DNA of 64,000 nt from Streptomyces kaniharaensis (GCF_009569385.1 NZ_WBOF01000004.1:1-64000), one strand, 5' to 3'. Numbered from the stretch's first letter, positions 43,230 to 52,345 are shown. Numbers and translations: made by a program. The notes: generated from the sequence alone by a model not told the origin.

Positions 43230-45949
43230 TGGGCACCAACTCCAAGAGCTCCCACTCCTCGTATGCCATAGCTCCGGCCGGCGCTCCGGAGACCGTCGAG
43301 GGAGGCGAGGGCGTCGGCCTGTCCGCCGCGCCGGCGGAGCCCGAGCTCAGCGACGGCCTCGTCAAGGCGACGACCGACCTGATGGTGGCCATGGACAACC
43401 TGGACGCCCTCGCGGTCGGCAACGGCGTGGCGACCGGCAACTACCCGGAGCTGCCCGACGACCCGGTCGAGCGGTACGAGATCTTCGCCGACCAGATCAA
43501 GGCCGCCCGGGAGGCCATCGAGCAGCTGAAGGAGGAGGGCGCCTCCGAGGAGGAGGTCAAGGCGCAGCTCGACGCCCTGCGCGCCCAGTCCCTGGCCTAC
43601 CTCAACGCGCTCGACCCGGAAGAGCTGCAGCAGATCGCCGCTGCCAAGGGGTTCGAACACCCGGCCCTGGTCGGCCTGTCCGGGAAGAGCCAGCACCCCC
43701 TCGTCCACTGGCTCGACCCGTACTACAACGACGACATCCCGTCCAAGCAGAAGATCCAGGCCGCCGCGCAGAAGAGGTACGAGCAGCTCGCGGCCGGACA
43801 AACCGTCGGCGGGATGACCCTGGCCGACCTCCAGCAGATCGAGGGCACCAGCGGCGCCCCCGACGCGCCGGCCGGAACGTGGGCCGCGACGCCGGACCAG
43901 TTCAAGGCCGCGGTGGACGCGTGGACCCAGGCGAGCCACGAGGCGGCCTACGCCAAGGGGGTGCTGGACAGCGACAAGCTGAAGAACCTCCTCGACGCGG
44001 AGAAGCAGGTCCTGACCGCGCACTCGCCCGACACCCCCGACCTGGAGACGAAGAAGAACGAGATCCAGGTGTGGACCGGCGACCCCCTGGCGGTCGCCAA
44101 GATCAACCAGTCGACCGTGATGCCGCTGGTCCAGGAGGCTCTGGCTTCGGGGGAGATGTCCCTGACCGAGGCCCAGCACCTCAAGCCGGTCGAACTCGTC
44201 GGCCTGCTGCGCACGGGGACGCCCGAGGCTGAGAAGGAGGCGCTGAAGGCGACCGCTCAGGCGCGGAAGGACCAGCTCAAGGCGCTCGACAACGCCCTGG
44301 ACGTCCATCAGGGCGGCAAGCAGGACATCCACACCGAGCTGACGCTGCCCGACCTGGCCGGCAGCCCCGAGGCCGCGGCCCAGGTCGCCTCCTGGGCGAA
44401 GAGCACCGGCGAGCTGCACACGCTGCAGCAGGAGGCGCAGGGGTGGATCCACGAGACCCTGCAGTCTCCCGTCGACATCGGATTCGCCAACCCCGCGCTC
44501 CTCAACACCCACCAGGTCGACCCGAAGGCGCTGACCACCGAGTTCAACGCCTGGGCGAAGAACCAGAAGGTCGGGGATCTGCGTGCGGTGGCCGGCGAAC
44601 TGGGGATGCCGGACCCGGGCAAGGCCAACCGTGCCCAGCTTCAGGGCTACATCGCCGCCAGCTTCAACCCCGCGCTGGACAAGGACGCGATCAACGCGAA
44701 GGTCCAGGCGACGGTGGCCAAGAAGCAGGCGGCCGCGGCCGCCAAGGCCGCGTCCCCGCTCGCCTCCGACGAGGCGGTCAACGCCCTCAAGTCCAAGCTC
44801 GCGAGCAGCACGGGCACTGCGTCCGCTCCGCCCGCGGCCGCCGCAGGCGCTGCGGGCACCGGCGGTCTGACCCAGGAGAGCAAGGTCGAGGCCGCGATCA
44901 AGATGGGCGCCAGCCCCGTGCAGGCGCAGAAGCTCGCCCAGGCCGCCACGGCGGGACCGACGAAGCCGATCCCGAAGGCCCCGAAGAAGCCTGCCGCTCC
45001 GGGGTCGTTCAACGGCAAGGTCCAGGCGCTGATCGCCGACCTCCAGCAGGTCAAGGCCACCTCTCAGGACGTGCCGGCCCGGATCGACTCCGACGTCGTC
45101 GGCTCGTGGAGCTTCGGCGCCGGGACGCCCGCCAACCTCGGCGGCACCTACAGCAAGTCCCTTCACTCCGCGCCGGACGGCTCCAGCTGGCTGTTCAAGG
45201 CAGACCACAACGGCGGGGTGATCGCCCACTCGGAGGCGGCCGCCTCCCATGCGCTTTCGCTGGGTGGTGTCCCGGCCGTCCCGGTGTACGTCAAGGAAGT
45301 GGGTGGCAAGGTCGGCAGTGTCCAGCCGATGCTCAAGGGCGCCAGCCACTTCGCCTCCGACCCGCACAAGTGGTCGCAGTCGGACGTCGACTCGATCGTG
45401 CGCTCCCACGTCGGCTCATGGATGGTCGGCGACCACGACGGCCACCCGGCCAACGTGCTGCGGACCGCGTCGGGCGGCCTGGTTCAGATCGACCGAGGTC
45501 AGGCGTTCAAGCACTGGGGCAGCGACAAGCTCTCCCTCGGCTACGCCCCCTCCGGTGGGGGGTCGTACGACCCGGTCCACCAGAAGCTCTACTCCGCTGC
45601 GCTCAGCGGCGGCCTGGCCGACGGCGTCAAGGTGAATCACGCCGTCGTGCAGCCGGTGCTCAAGAACTTCGAGGCGATCCCGGACAGCCAGTGGCGCTCC
45701 ATGCTGCACTCCACCGCGTACGAGGGCGCGAAGGCCGGCAGCGGCGTGCACTGGGTGCCCGCGATGCGCAAGCAGGCCGCCAAGAAGCACGGCATCTCTG
45801 CCGCGAAGGTCAGCACCGAGCAGATCGCCGAGGCGTTCCTCGACCACGCCGTCGAGCGCAAGCAGAACCTCCGCAAGGCGTTCGCGGAGTTCTTCGTCAA
45901 GGACCTGAAGATGCCGCAGGCGGCGTCGCTGAAGCACGGAGCTGAGTGA
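43226..45949 (+). CDS. giant tagged protein with C-terminal HipA/PI-kinase-like domain, 907 aa
   Basis: Starts with the tag MGTNSKSSHSSYA, shared with the next protein. Residues about 50-620 are helical, Lys/Ala/Gln-rich, and include a SAP-like segment (VGDLRAVAGELGMPDPGKANRAQLQGYI). The C-terminal 270 residues look like an intact kinase of the HipA/phosphatidylinositol-kinase-like group: SWLFKADH (nucleotide-binding Lys near 657), EAAASHALSLGG (partner Glu), GDHDGHPANVL (catalytic Asp near 737) and LVQIDRGQAF (metal-binding Asp near 756). ATG at 43229 is an alternative start to GTG 43226. There is no signal peptide. Its operon shares P2 with the secretion genes, so I infer a possible type IV substrate. 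It could also be a phage-type structural protein. Confidence 0.6.
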   Translation: MMGTNSKSSHSSYAIAPAGAPETVEGGEGVGLSAAPAEPELSDGLVKATTDLMVAMDNLDALAVGNGVATGNYPELPDDPVERYEIFADQIKAAREAIEQLKEEGASEEEVKAQLDALRAQSLAYLNALDPEELQQIAAAKGFEHPALVGLSGKSQHPLVHWLDPYYNDDIPSKQKIQAAAQKRYEQLAAGQTVGGMTLADLQQIEGTSGAPDAPAGTWAATPDQFKAAVDAWTQASHEAAYAKGVLDSDKLKNLLDAEKQVLTAHSPDTPDLETKKNEIQVWTGDPLAVAKINQSTVMPLVQEALASGEMSLTEAQHLKPVELVGLLRTGTPEAEKEALKATAQARKDQLKALDNALDVHQGGKQDIHTELTLPDLAGSPEAAAQVASWAKSTGELHTLQQEAQGWIHETLQSPVDIGFANPALLNTHQVDPKALTTEFNAWAKNQKVGDLRAVAGELGMPDPGKANRAQLQGYIAASFNPALDKDAINAKVQATVAKKQAAAAAKAASPLASDEAVNALKSKLASSTGTASAPPAAAAGAAGTGGLTQESKVEAAIKMGASPVQAQKLAQAATAGPTKPIPKAPKKPAAPGSFNGKVQALIADLQQVKATSQDVPARIDSDVVGSWSFGAGTPANLGGTYSKSLHSAPDGSSWLFKADHNGGVIAHSEAAASHALSLGGVPAVPVYVKEVGGKVGSVQPMLKGASHFASDPHKWSQSDVDSIVRSHVGSWMVGDHDGHPANVLRTASGGLVQIDRGQAFKHWGSDKLSLGYAPSGGGSYDPVHQKLYSAALSGGLADGVKVNHAVVQPVLKNFEAIPDSQWRSMLHSTAYEGAKAGSGVHWVPAMRKQAAKKHGISAAKVSTEQIAEAFLDHAVERKQNLRKAFAEFFVKDLKMPQAASLKHGAE

Positions 45950-48204
45950 TGGGCACCAACTCGAAGAGCAGCCACGAGTCCTACGCCGTCTCCCCGACGG
46001 TTTCGACCGAGGCACCCCCGGCGCCGCCGAACCTCGCGGCTACCGGCCCCGAGCCGGTGAACGAGATTGACCCGGCGCTGCTGGCGTCGATGCTGATGCC
46101 CGACTTCACCAGCGAGGTGCCGCTCGCCGAGCAGGGCGGTGCATGGACAACCGACGGTGAGCCGGTGCTCGGCGGGCAGGCGGGCGGTGAGATGCCGCCG
46201 GCCGCAGAGCCCGAGGAGCAGCAGCCGGAGGCCACGGGCGGCCCCGTGGGCGAGGCTGCCGAGGACGAGGCAGCGCACGAGCCGGCCGAGGAGGAGGGCG
46301 CCGCTCTCGCTCCCGCCGCCGAGGAGGCTGCCGAAGGCGCAGCCGGAGCCGGACCCGCGTTCGAGGAGGAGGTCGAGGACGAGCCGGAGGAGGAGCCGGA
46401 GGACGTTGATCCGCCGCTGACGCCCGTTCCGGATGCTCCGGTGGCCGGCGCAGCCCTCGGCACGCCGATCCTGGTCGGAGGCGAGGACTTCCTCAACTCG
46501 CAGGCGGCGCTGGTCTCCTACCTCTCCCCCGACGGTCCCCGCGAGGTACTGCTCGCGCACGTCAGTGAGGAGGCCGAGGGCAAGCTGCTCGACGCGCTGA
46601 GCGTGTCGGGGACCAAGATGGTGGACGTCCAGGTCGAGGAGGAGACCAAGGAGCGGCTGGCGCTCGACAAGAAGGCGCAGCTCGCCGAGCTGGTGACCGC
46701 AGCGACGACCTCGGTGCAGCACAAGCTCAAGGGCGGCGGCCCGATGTCCGAGGCCTCGATCCAGAAGCACCAGAAGGCCCTCGACGCCGTCAACACGGTC
46801 CTTGCCTCGCCGAACCTGACGGACGACGAGAAGGCCATGGCCCAGTACTACCTGGACCAGGTCAACACCGTCGGCGAGAAGATCCAGAACGGCGGCGCGC
46901 CGATGGCGCACTTCGACCCGCACGGCCTACCGGTCACCAAGATGGTGACCAAGCAGATACCGGCCCCGGCGGACGAGCCGGAGCCGGGAACACTCACCGC
47001 GCAGCTGCGCGACGCCAGCCGCATCCAGGCCTCGCTCGACGGGCAGAGCGGCGAGTCGTCCTGGGACGGCAAGAGCCGCAGCAAGGCAAACGGGCAGGAA
47101 TACGCAATCGACCTGGGCGACGGCTGGAGCGCGGTGTACCGCCCGTACGCCGCCAACGACCCGAACAGCACCGAGTTCTCGATGCGCGGCCAGCTCGAGG
47201 TCCACGCCCCGGTCGGCGCCGGCCACGGCAAGCAGCTCGTCGACCGCCTTGAGCAACTGCACCTGGTCAACGCCCCGATGACGGCCGCCGAAGGCGAATG
47301 GACCTACCTCGCCAACAACGTGACCGCGCAGAACCTGGCGAACGCTCCCGGGATGAAGGCCGCCTTCGCCGAGGCCAAGGGGCTGGAGGACCTGCAGGTC
47401 CAGGAGATCGTGCACCAGCGCGCCGAGTCTCTGATCGGCCTGGGGGAGGACGAGCTCCACTACCAGGTCAAGCGCATCCAACTGGAGGCCGCGCAGAAGG
47501 TCCTGCCGAAGAAGGTGAAGGTGCTCAGGGAGGCCGTCGCCCAGGCGACCGGCTTCGACAGCGGGGACGCGCTGGCGGCCAGCGCTGGGTACGACCCCAC
47601 GCCGGCGACGTCCGGTGGCTGGCTGACGTGGTCCCGGTTCGACGTCACGGGCAAGACGGCGCAGATCAAGGAGGCGTACAAGGGCCGGTCGCTGACGCAC
47701 AGCATCGGCAGCGGCGACATGGTCGCCCTGTTCGGCACCGGGGTGCTGGCCTCCACGGAGAAGCGCGCGGTCATGGGCATCGGCGGCGGCATCGGCATGT
47801 CCGAGCAGGCCGACAAGTACACGGGCGGGGCGAACTCCGTCTTCCTCCGCGTCTCGAACACCCCGGCGTCGGGCTACGGCGGCCAGCTGATCTGGGACGA
47901 CCCGTCCGTCCTGATGCGCCGGTCCGACTACTACGCCTACAACGGCGACAAGTACGGGGTCAGCCCGGACAAGAAGAAGGCGTCGGGACTGACCCGCGAT
48001 CCTCTGAAGATCGCCACGCACAACGCGTCCAACAACGAAATCATGTTTCGCGACGGCATCGACCTGTTGGGCGCGGAGGCGCCCAGCCGCATCGTCTGCC
48101 ACTACGCGCACCAGCGCACGGCGCTGCTGGAGTCGTTCAAGGCCCGCGGCATCACCCATCTCGGCGGCAAGCCCGTCGAGGACGTCGTGAAGAGCAACCA
48201 CTGA
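45946..48204 (+). CDS. giant tagged protein with possible ADP-ribosyltransferase-like C terminus, 752 aa
   Basis: Starts with the tag MGTNSKSSHESYAVSP, followed by a very acidic Glu/Ala/Pro linker (about 45-165), helical middle domains, and a C-terminal 190-residue domain. That domain reads LTHSIGSGDMVALFGTGVLAS (about 582), GIGGGIGMSEQADKYTGGANSVFLR, and NNEIMFRDGIDLLGAEAP (about 695), a layout reminiscent of ADP-ribosyltransferase folds (early His/Arg, central Ser, late Glu). This is a weak by-eye similarity. It is coupled to the kinase-like gene by GTGATG. A small acidic gene follows and may be a chaperone or immunity partner. Confidence 0.5.
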   Translation: MMGTNSKSSHESYAVSPTVSTEAPPAPPNLAATGPEPVNEIDPALLASMLMPDFTSEVPLAEQGGAWTTDGEPVLGGQAGGEMPPAAEPEEQQPEATGGPVGEAAEDEAAHEPAEEEGAALAPAAEEAAEGAAGAGPAFEEEVEDEPEEEPEDVDPPLTPVPDAPVAGAALGTPILVGGEDFLNSQAALVSYLSPDGPREVLLAHVSEEAEGKLLDALSVSGTKMVDVQVEEETKERLALDKKAQLAELVTAATTSVQHKLKGGGPMSEASIQKHQKALDAVNTVLASPNLTDDEKAMAQYYLDQVNTVGEKIQNGGAPMAHFDPHGLPVTKMVTKQIPAPADEPEPGTLTAQLRDASRIQASLDGQSGESSWDGKSRSKANGQEYAIDLGDGWSAVYRPYAANDPNSTEFSMRGQLEVHAPVGAGHGKQLVDRLEQLHLVNAPMTAAEGEWTYLANNVTAQNLANAPGMKAAFAEAKGLEDLQVQEIVHQRAESLIGLGEDELHYQVKRIQLEAAQKVLPKKVKVLREAVAQATGFDSGDALAASAGYDPTPATSGGWLTWSRFDVTGKTAQIKEAYKGRSLTHSIGSGDMVALFGTGVLASTEKRAVMGIGGGIGMSEQADKYTGGANSVFLRVSNTPASGYGGQLIWDDPSVLMRRSDYYAYNGDKYGVSPDKKKASGLTRDPLKIATHNASNNEIMFRDGIDLLGAEAPSRIVCHYAHQRTALLESFKARGITHLGGKPVEDVVKSNH

Positions 48205-48242
48205 GGCCGTCGGCCCATCCCGCCCAGAAGGAGAATGTCCAC

Positions 48243-48707
48243 ATGAGCACTACCTGGCAGACCCGGCTCGCTGACCTCATCGCCGGCCGTCACAGCAGCA
48301 ACGGGGACCCGGTCGACGCCGGCGCACAGCTGAGGGTGTTCGACGACGAGGGCGCCGAGGTGTTCCTGCAGGCCCTCGCCCGTCACCACCGCGTCGACCA
48401 GGACGACCCGCAGTTGATATGGATACGGCCGCTGGTCGGCGGCGCGGAGTCCGCGGAACTCGGCTACCTGTTCAACCTCAGCGCGACCCGGCGCCGGGGC
48501 CTGAGCTGGACGCGGGCCCACCTGGAGGAGAACGGCGACGTCGTACTGCTCCTGCGGTCCGGCGAGACCGCGATCGTGCAGCCGGCCGAAGGCGACCTCC
48601 TGGCCGAGCTGCAGCGCTGGGACCGCTTCACCGACCGGCTCACCCGCAAGGAGGAAGCACAGCTCGACGCCCTGGACTCCGACTCGTGGCACGGGCAGTT
48701 CTCGTGA
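48243..48707 (+). CDS. small acidic protein downstream of tagged proteins, 154 aa
   Basis: Acidic, no signal or membrane segment (VFDDEGAEVFLQALARHHRVDQDDPQLIWIRPLVGG, TRAHLEENGDVVLLLRSGETAIV). No family recognised. AGAAGGAGAA precedes the ATG with good spacing, 38 bp after the giant-protein stop, so it is in the same operon. Size, charge and place fit a specificity chaperone or immunity protein of a toxin-like protein, but nothing direct shows this. Confidence 0.65.
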   Translation: MSTTWQTRLADLIAGRHSSNGDPVDAGAQLRVFDDEGAEVFLQALARHHRVDQDDPQLIWIRPLVGGAESAELGYLFNLSATRRRGLSWTRAHLEENGDVVLLLRSGETAIVQPAEGDLLAELQRWDRFTDRLTRKEEAQLDALDSDSWHGQFS

Positions 48708-48829
48708 CCGCGGCCACGGCATCCGGCCGGCCCGGAGCGTCTTGGCATGATGGTCCCGCCGCCGGCACCTCGCCGGCGGCGCTCCGCCGGCGCCCGGGCC
48801 GGCGCCGAAGGAACGGAGGAGGTACCAGC

Positions 48830-49396
48830 ATGCGGACCACGCGACGCGGCGTCAGCAGCTTCGACGGCCAGCGCCTGGCGCAGGCCCGCGGTCGGCGTGG
48901 ATGGACCCCGAGCCAGCTGGCCTCCCAGGCCGCCCTCACCGTGACGGTCCTGAACCAGTACGAGGCCGAGGAGCGCCTGCCGGACCCGGGCACGCTCTCG
49001 CGCCTGGCCGATGCCCTCGGCTGCCAGGTCACCGACCTGTGCCGGCCGACCGTCGTGACACTGCGGGAGCTGCGCGAGCGCTCGGGCGCCAGCCAGCCGG
49101 AGGCGGCCGAGGCCGCGGGGCGCAAGCGCAGCACGTACGCGATGCTCGAGCAGGGACGCACCAAGACTCTGGCGCCGCAGGCGGCCGAGGGGCTCGCCGC
49201 GCTCTTCGACGTGGAACGCGATGCCGTGGAGGCCGCCCACGCCGCCTCGGTGGCCGGCCAGGCGTCTCGGCCGGCGCCCCTCGCCCTGGAGGGCGCTCTT
49301 CTGGACCGCCTGGCGGACCACTTCGGGATGGCCCCCGAGGACCTGCTCCACCTGGCGCAGCGCCTGGCGGCCGGCGAGGGCGGTGAGTCCCGATGA
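48830..49396 (+). CDS. XRE-family regulator with two helix-turn-helix domains, 188 aa
   Basis: The first XRE domain is at about 13-65 (RLAQARGRRGWTPSQLASQAALTVTVLNQYEAEERLPDPGTLSRLADAL) and the second at about 75-130 (LRELRERSGASQPEAAEAAGRKRSTYAMLEQGRTKTLAPQAAEGLAALF). The GAGGAGGT ribosome site is excellent. It overlaps the next gene, a HExxH metallopeptidase, by four bases, the standard ImmR-ImmA arrangement in which protease cleavage releases repression. A P1 element lies 538 bp downstream of its stop. It is a candidate repressor for the P1 operators, on position only. Confidence 0.75.
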   Translation: MRTTRRGVSSFDGQRLAQARGRRGWTPSQLASQAALTVTVLNQYEAEERLPDPGTLSRLADALGCQVTDLCRPTVVTLRELRERSGASQPEAAEAAGRKRSTYAMLEQGRTKTLAPQAAEGLAALFDVERDAVEAAHAASVAGQASRPAPLALEGALLDRLADHFGMAPEDLLHLAQRLAAGEGGESR

Positions 49397-49815
49397 CCTA
49401 CCACCGCGGGCACCCGCTGACCGTCGCCCGGCACGAGGCCCTGCTCAGCAGGCTCCCTCCCAGCGAGGCCCAGCTGCCGGTGGACACGCGTTGGCTCCGG
49501 GGGCGCGCCGAACTGTTCAGACAGGCGGCGGAGCGGCCGTTCGCCCTCACCTTCGACACCGCCTGGTACGCCGAGGTCACCGGCCTGGCCTTCCACCCCC
49601 ACTACGTTGCCCAGGTCTACCGGGGAGAGCCCGGCGCCCGTCTGGAGACGCCGCTCATGGTGATGAACCTGAGCATGGTGCCGACAAGGGGGGACGCCGA
49701 CCGCGCGCTCGCCCACGAGTGCATGCACTTGCGGGTCCCCTCCTACGGGCACAAGCGGGAAGCGTTCGCCTGTGCGCAGGAGATCTTGGACCGGGTCGGT
49801 TCGCTCGCTGCATAG
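49393..49815 (+). CDS. ImmA/IrrE-like metallopeptidase, 140 aa
   Basis: The zinc motif HECMH (HExxH) lies at about residues 108-112 in RALAHECMHLRVPSYGHKREAFACAQEIL, with a downstream Glu suited to complete the site. The N-terminal domain (LPVDTRWLRGRAELFRQAAERPFALTFDTAWYAEVTGL) is compact. It is shorter than IrrE but in the range of mobile-element ImmA proteins. The ATGA overlap with the XRE gene indicates a regulator-protease module. Confidence 0.7.
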   Translation: MTYHRGHPLTVARHEALLSRLPPSEAQLPVDTRWLRGRAELFRQAAERPFALTFDTAWYAEVTGLAFHPHYVAQVYRGEPGARLETPLMVMNLSMVPTRGDADRALAHECMHLRVPSYGHKREAFACAQEILDRVGSLAA

Positions 49816-49933
49816 CCGGCGCGGCGAGCCCGTGCTCGGTGGCCTCCGGCCCTCGGAGGCGCCGAGCCCGGCCCGGCTCCCGGGAGTGCGGACTGGCACC
49901 GGTGGAGAGCGCCGGAAAACACAGCCCTGCACA

Positions 49934-49962
49934 TTGCTTAAGTCAATGAGTGTGCGTATAGT
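49934..49962 (+). promoter_or_regulatory. P1-type promoter/operator, copy 4
   Basis: TTGCTT, 17-bp spacer beginning AAGTCAATGAGT, then TATAGT. It precedes the unit 50143-52286 with a 180-bp leader. Confidence 0.8.
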
Positions 49963-50142
49963 CATTGCTGTGAGGGCGGGAGAACACCTCACAGCGAAGA
50001 CCACTCCGTAGGAGCCGCCTTGCGCGGCTCGCCCCTCCGCCACTCCCCCCGGGCGGCGGGGCCACGAGGCCCGGACCAGGCCACCCCCTCCCGGCCGGTC
50101 CGGGCCTCGCCCCCCTTCTGTGATCCCCGTCGAGGAGACGAC

Positions 50143-50643
50143 ATGCCCGGAACCATCAGCCCTGATCTGGACGCGATAGAGAACGCCGCTCTCCGGGCCG
50201 CCATCGCCCGCGCGACCGGCCTGGAAAGCGGCATCCCTTCCGGCCCGGAGCCCACGATCCTGGATTCGGAATCCGAGCTGGAGGGCGTGGCCGCACTGCT
50301 CCGCCACCGGCTCGGGCTGGACGACAGCATCCGGCTGAGCGTGTACGAGGACGCCAACCACCCGTTGTTCCCCGACGCGCAGCACTACCGCGCGGCCCGC
50401 GTCCAGCTCTCGCACGGCCGACGGCGCTACTTCTTCATCGCCGCCTACGACGCCGGGAGCGCCCGGCTGGCCTTCAGCGTGATCGCGCCGTGCTACGCCT
50501 GCCTCTCTCCCGTCCCCTCCGTCACGATCAACTCCCTGGCGGACTTCGGTGACTTGCTCATGGACGCCCGGGACCAGCACGAGGCCCCGCAGTTCCGCTC
50601 CTCGCCCGTCCACCGTGCCCACTGCCCGGTGCGCGGCGACTGA
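50143..50643 (+). CDS. hypothetical protein, 166 aa
   Basis: Unrecognised. It has a helical, polar first half (ALRAAIARATGLESGIPSGPEPTILDSESELEGVAALLRHRLGL) and a beta-like second half (ARVQLSHGRRRYFFIAAYDAGSARLAFSVIAPCYACLSPVPSVTINSLADFGDLLM). The CxxC (CYAC) could be a metal or redox site. The ATG at 50143 follows GAGGAG. First gene of the P1 copy 4 unit. Confidence 0.65.
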   Translation: MPGTISPDLDAIENAALRAAIARATGLESGIPSGPEPTILDSESELEGVAALLRHRLGLDDSIRLSVYEDANHPLFPDAQHYRAARVQLSHGRRRYFFIAAYDAGSARLAFSVIAPCYACLSPVPSVTINSLADFGDLLMDARDQHEAPQFRSSPVHRAHCPVRGD

Positions 50644-50855
50644 CCGGCTCGCCCCCGGCACCGCCCCCGGTGCCCCAGTACGTCCCAGGTGCCCTCGGCT
50701 CTTCGAGCCGGGGGCACCCTGCATGAACGGCGCGCCGCGCCCCTACGCCGGCGCATCCCATCTGGTGTGGAACCCGTCCGGGCCGCGAGCGCCGACCTGT
50801 CCCCGTCGCGGCCGCGAGCCGACGTCGCCCGCCTCCACAAGAAGCGAGAGCAGCA

Positions 50856-51128
50856 GTGAACCCCTCTGCCCCTGCCACCGTCGTTGTGCATGTGAAGGCG
50901 GCCCGGACCGCCCTCTACGACCTCACCCTCCTCCTCAGCCTGCCCGAAGGTTCGAGCGCCGATCCCGCGGCGATCCGCCGCTACGTCGAAGACCTCCAGC
51001 CGGGCGTCCTGTCCGCCGCGTGCACCGACACCACGCTGGACCGGGTCACCGACGTCGCGCTCGTCGACATCCTCGGCATCGAGCCGTCAGGCCACGGCGC
51101 CGACACGGGAGCCCGCGATGACCGGTGA
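50856..51128 (+). CDS. small protein, 90 aa
   Basis: Unknown. GTG start with a weak AAGCGAGAG upstream. The N terminus is hydrophobic (ATVVVHVKAARTALYDLTLLLSLPEG), then Asp/Ala-rich. It overlaps the next gene by 11 bases. A 212-bp gap with no gene separates it from the 166-aa gene. Confidence 0.55.
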   Translation: MNPSAPATVVVHVKAARTALYDLTLLLSLPEGSSADPAAIRRYVEDLQPGVLSAACTDTTLDRVTDVALVDILGIEPSGHGADTGARDDR

Positions 51129-51513
51129 CTCCCACGGCCCCTTCGGCCTCGTACTGCTCGACCCCAAGGCCCGGACCGGTGCGCCATCGGATGACGGGTT
51201 CCGCGAGCGGTTGGCCGACTGGCTGCTGTTCATGGTCCCGATGTTCATCGCGGAGCAGCGGCACGCGACTGCCGACGAGATCGACCGCGCCCGCTCCGAC
51301 GCACTGGAGCAGATCGCCTCCCATGGCGACGACCTCCAGTTCGGAGGCAGGTACCAGAGCTCGTCCCGAACCGCACTGGCCAAGGGCTTCGCCGTCCTGG
51401 CCCGCGCCGAGGGCGGGGTCACCGCGCTCGGCGTGCACGCCTGCACCGCCCCGCACCCCTACTGCCCCGGCGAGCGAGCCACCACCCCCGACCTCTGCGA
51501 GACGATGAAATGA
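51118..51513 (+). CDS. hypothetical protein, 131 aa
   Basis: Unrecognised helical protein (FRERLADWLLFMVPMFIAEQRHATADEIDRARSDALEQIASHGDDLQFGGRYQSSSRTALAKGFAVLARAEGG), with a Cys/His/Pro C terminus (HACTAPHPYCPGERATTPDLC) that might bind metal. It overlaps the Gp88-like gene by four bases (ATGA), so the two are probably used together. Confidence 0.65.
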   Translation: MTGDSHGPFGLVLLDPKARTGAPSDDGFRERLADWLLFMVPMFIAEQRHATADEIDRARSDALEQIASHGDDLQFGGRYQSSSRTALAKGFAVLARAEGGVTALGVHACTAPHPYCPGERATTPDLCETMK

Positions 51514-52286
51514 CCACCACGCTTGAAACCGCCCCGGCAAAGAAGAAGCCTGCCGAGAAAAGGCTTCTCACGCAGAATTCGCAGCTGCGCAAGGAGGGTA
51601 TTTTCAACTGGACCCTACCGGCTTTCGTCATCAAACTTCCCGACGGCAAGAATTTCAATGTGTGCAGCCAGGCCGGCGCGTGTGCATCTCTTTGCTACGC
51701 CCGAGTCGGGGCCTACAGGTTCAAGAACGTCCGCGCTGCACACATTCGCAATCTTCTACTATGCCGGGATTCTCCGGAGGAGTGGGAGGAGCGCATGGCG
51801 AAGGAATTGACGCACTCCCGCTACGACGGGAAGTGGATTCGCTTGCACGATTCTGGAGATTTTTTCTCGGACGACTACTTGTCGGCATGGATGCGCATCA
51901 TGAGGGGAGCGCCGAACGTTCGCTTCTACTGCTACACCAAGGAGATCTCCCGTTTCCGGCGGCTGGTCGAGAACGACGCCCCCGATAATTTCCTTTGGTG
52001 CTACAGCCTCGGCGGACGCGAGGATCACCTCATCGACCTCAAGAACGAGAGGCATGCCGACGTCTTTCCCGATCTGGAGGCGCTCATCGCCGCCGGATAC
52101 TCTGACCAGACCGAGTCCGACCTCCTGTCGGTGCTCAGCGATTCACCTCTCGTCGGAATTCCAGCCAATCGGATTCCGCATCTTCTCAAGCTCCAAGGCG
52201 CGGACACATTCTCCAGCCGCCAGCGAGCCCTGGATGCGAAGAAGAACCAGCGCGCGACCGAGAAGGCATTCCGCCTGGCATCGTGA
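51510..52286 (+). CDS. phage Gp88-like protein, 258 aa
   Basis: Member of the actinophage gene product 88 family: LLTQNSQLRKEGIFNWTLPAF near the N terminus, the Cys-rich CSQAGACASLCYARVGAY, IRLHDSGDFFSDDYLSAWMRI, and VRFYCYTKEISRFRRL. Biochemical role unknown; the Cys cluster suggests a metal site. Codon use is unlike its neighbours, with many AAT, ATT, TTT and GAT third positions (for example near 51650 and 51860), pointing to recent transfer, probably from a phage. It ends the P1 copy 4 unit at a strong terminator. Confidence 0.85.
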   Translation: MTTTLETAPAKKKPAEKRLLTQNSQLRKEGIFNWTLPAFVIKLPDGKNFNVCSQAGACASLCYARVGAYRFKNVRAAHIRNLLLCRDSPEEWEERMAKELTHSRYDGKWIRLHDSGDFFSDDYLSAWMRIMRGAPNVRFYCYTKEISRFRRLVENDAPDNFLWCYSLGGREDHLIDLKNERHADVFPDLEALIAAGYSDQTESDLLSVLSDSPLVGIPANRIPHLLKLQGADTFSSRQRALDAKKNQRATEKAFRLAS

Positions 52287-52304
52287 CCGGATGCCCGACA
52301 CCGG

Positions 52305-52345
52305 CGTGAGGGCGGGCCCAGCACTCAGCTGGGCCCGCCCTCACG
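52305..52345 (+). terminator. terminator after gp88-like gene
   Basis: CGTGAGGGCGGGCCCAG and CTGGGCCCGCCCTCACG form a 17-bp perfect stem with a 7-base loop, 18 bp after the stop and 36 bp before P1 copy 5. Confidence 0.85.

Noticed and set aside
49816..49933. Possible gene between the metallopeptidase and P1 copy 4
   Set aside because: The short frames lack ribosome sites and codon bias; treated as leader/intergenic sequence.
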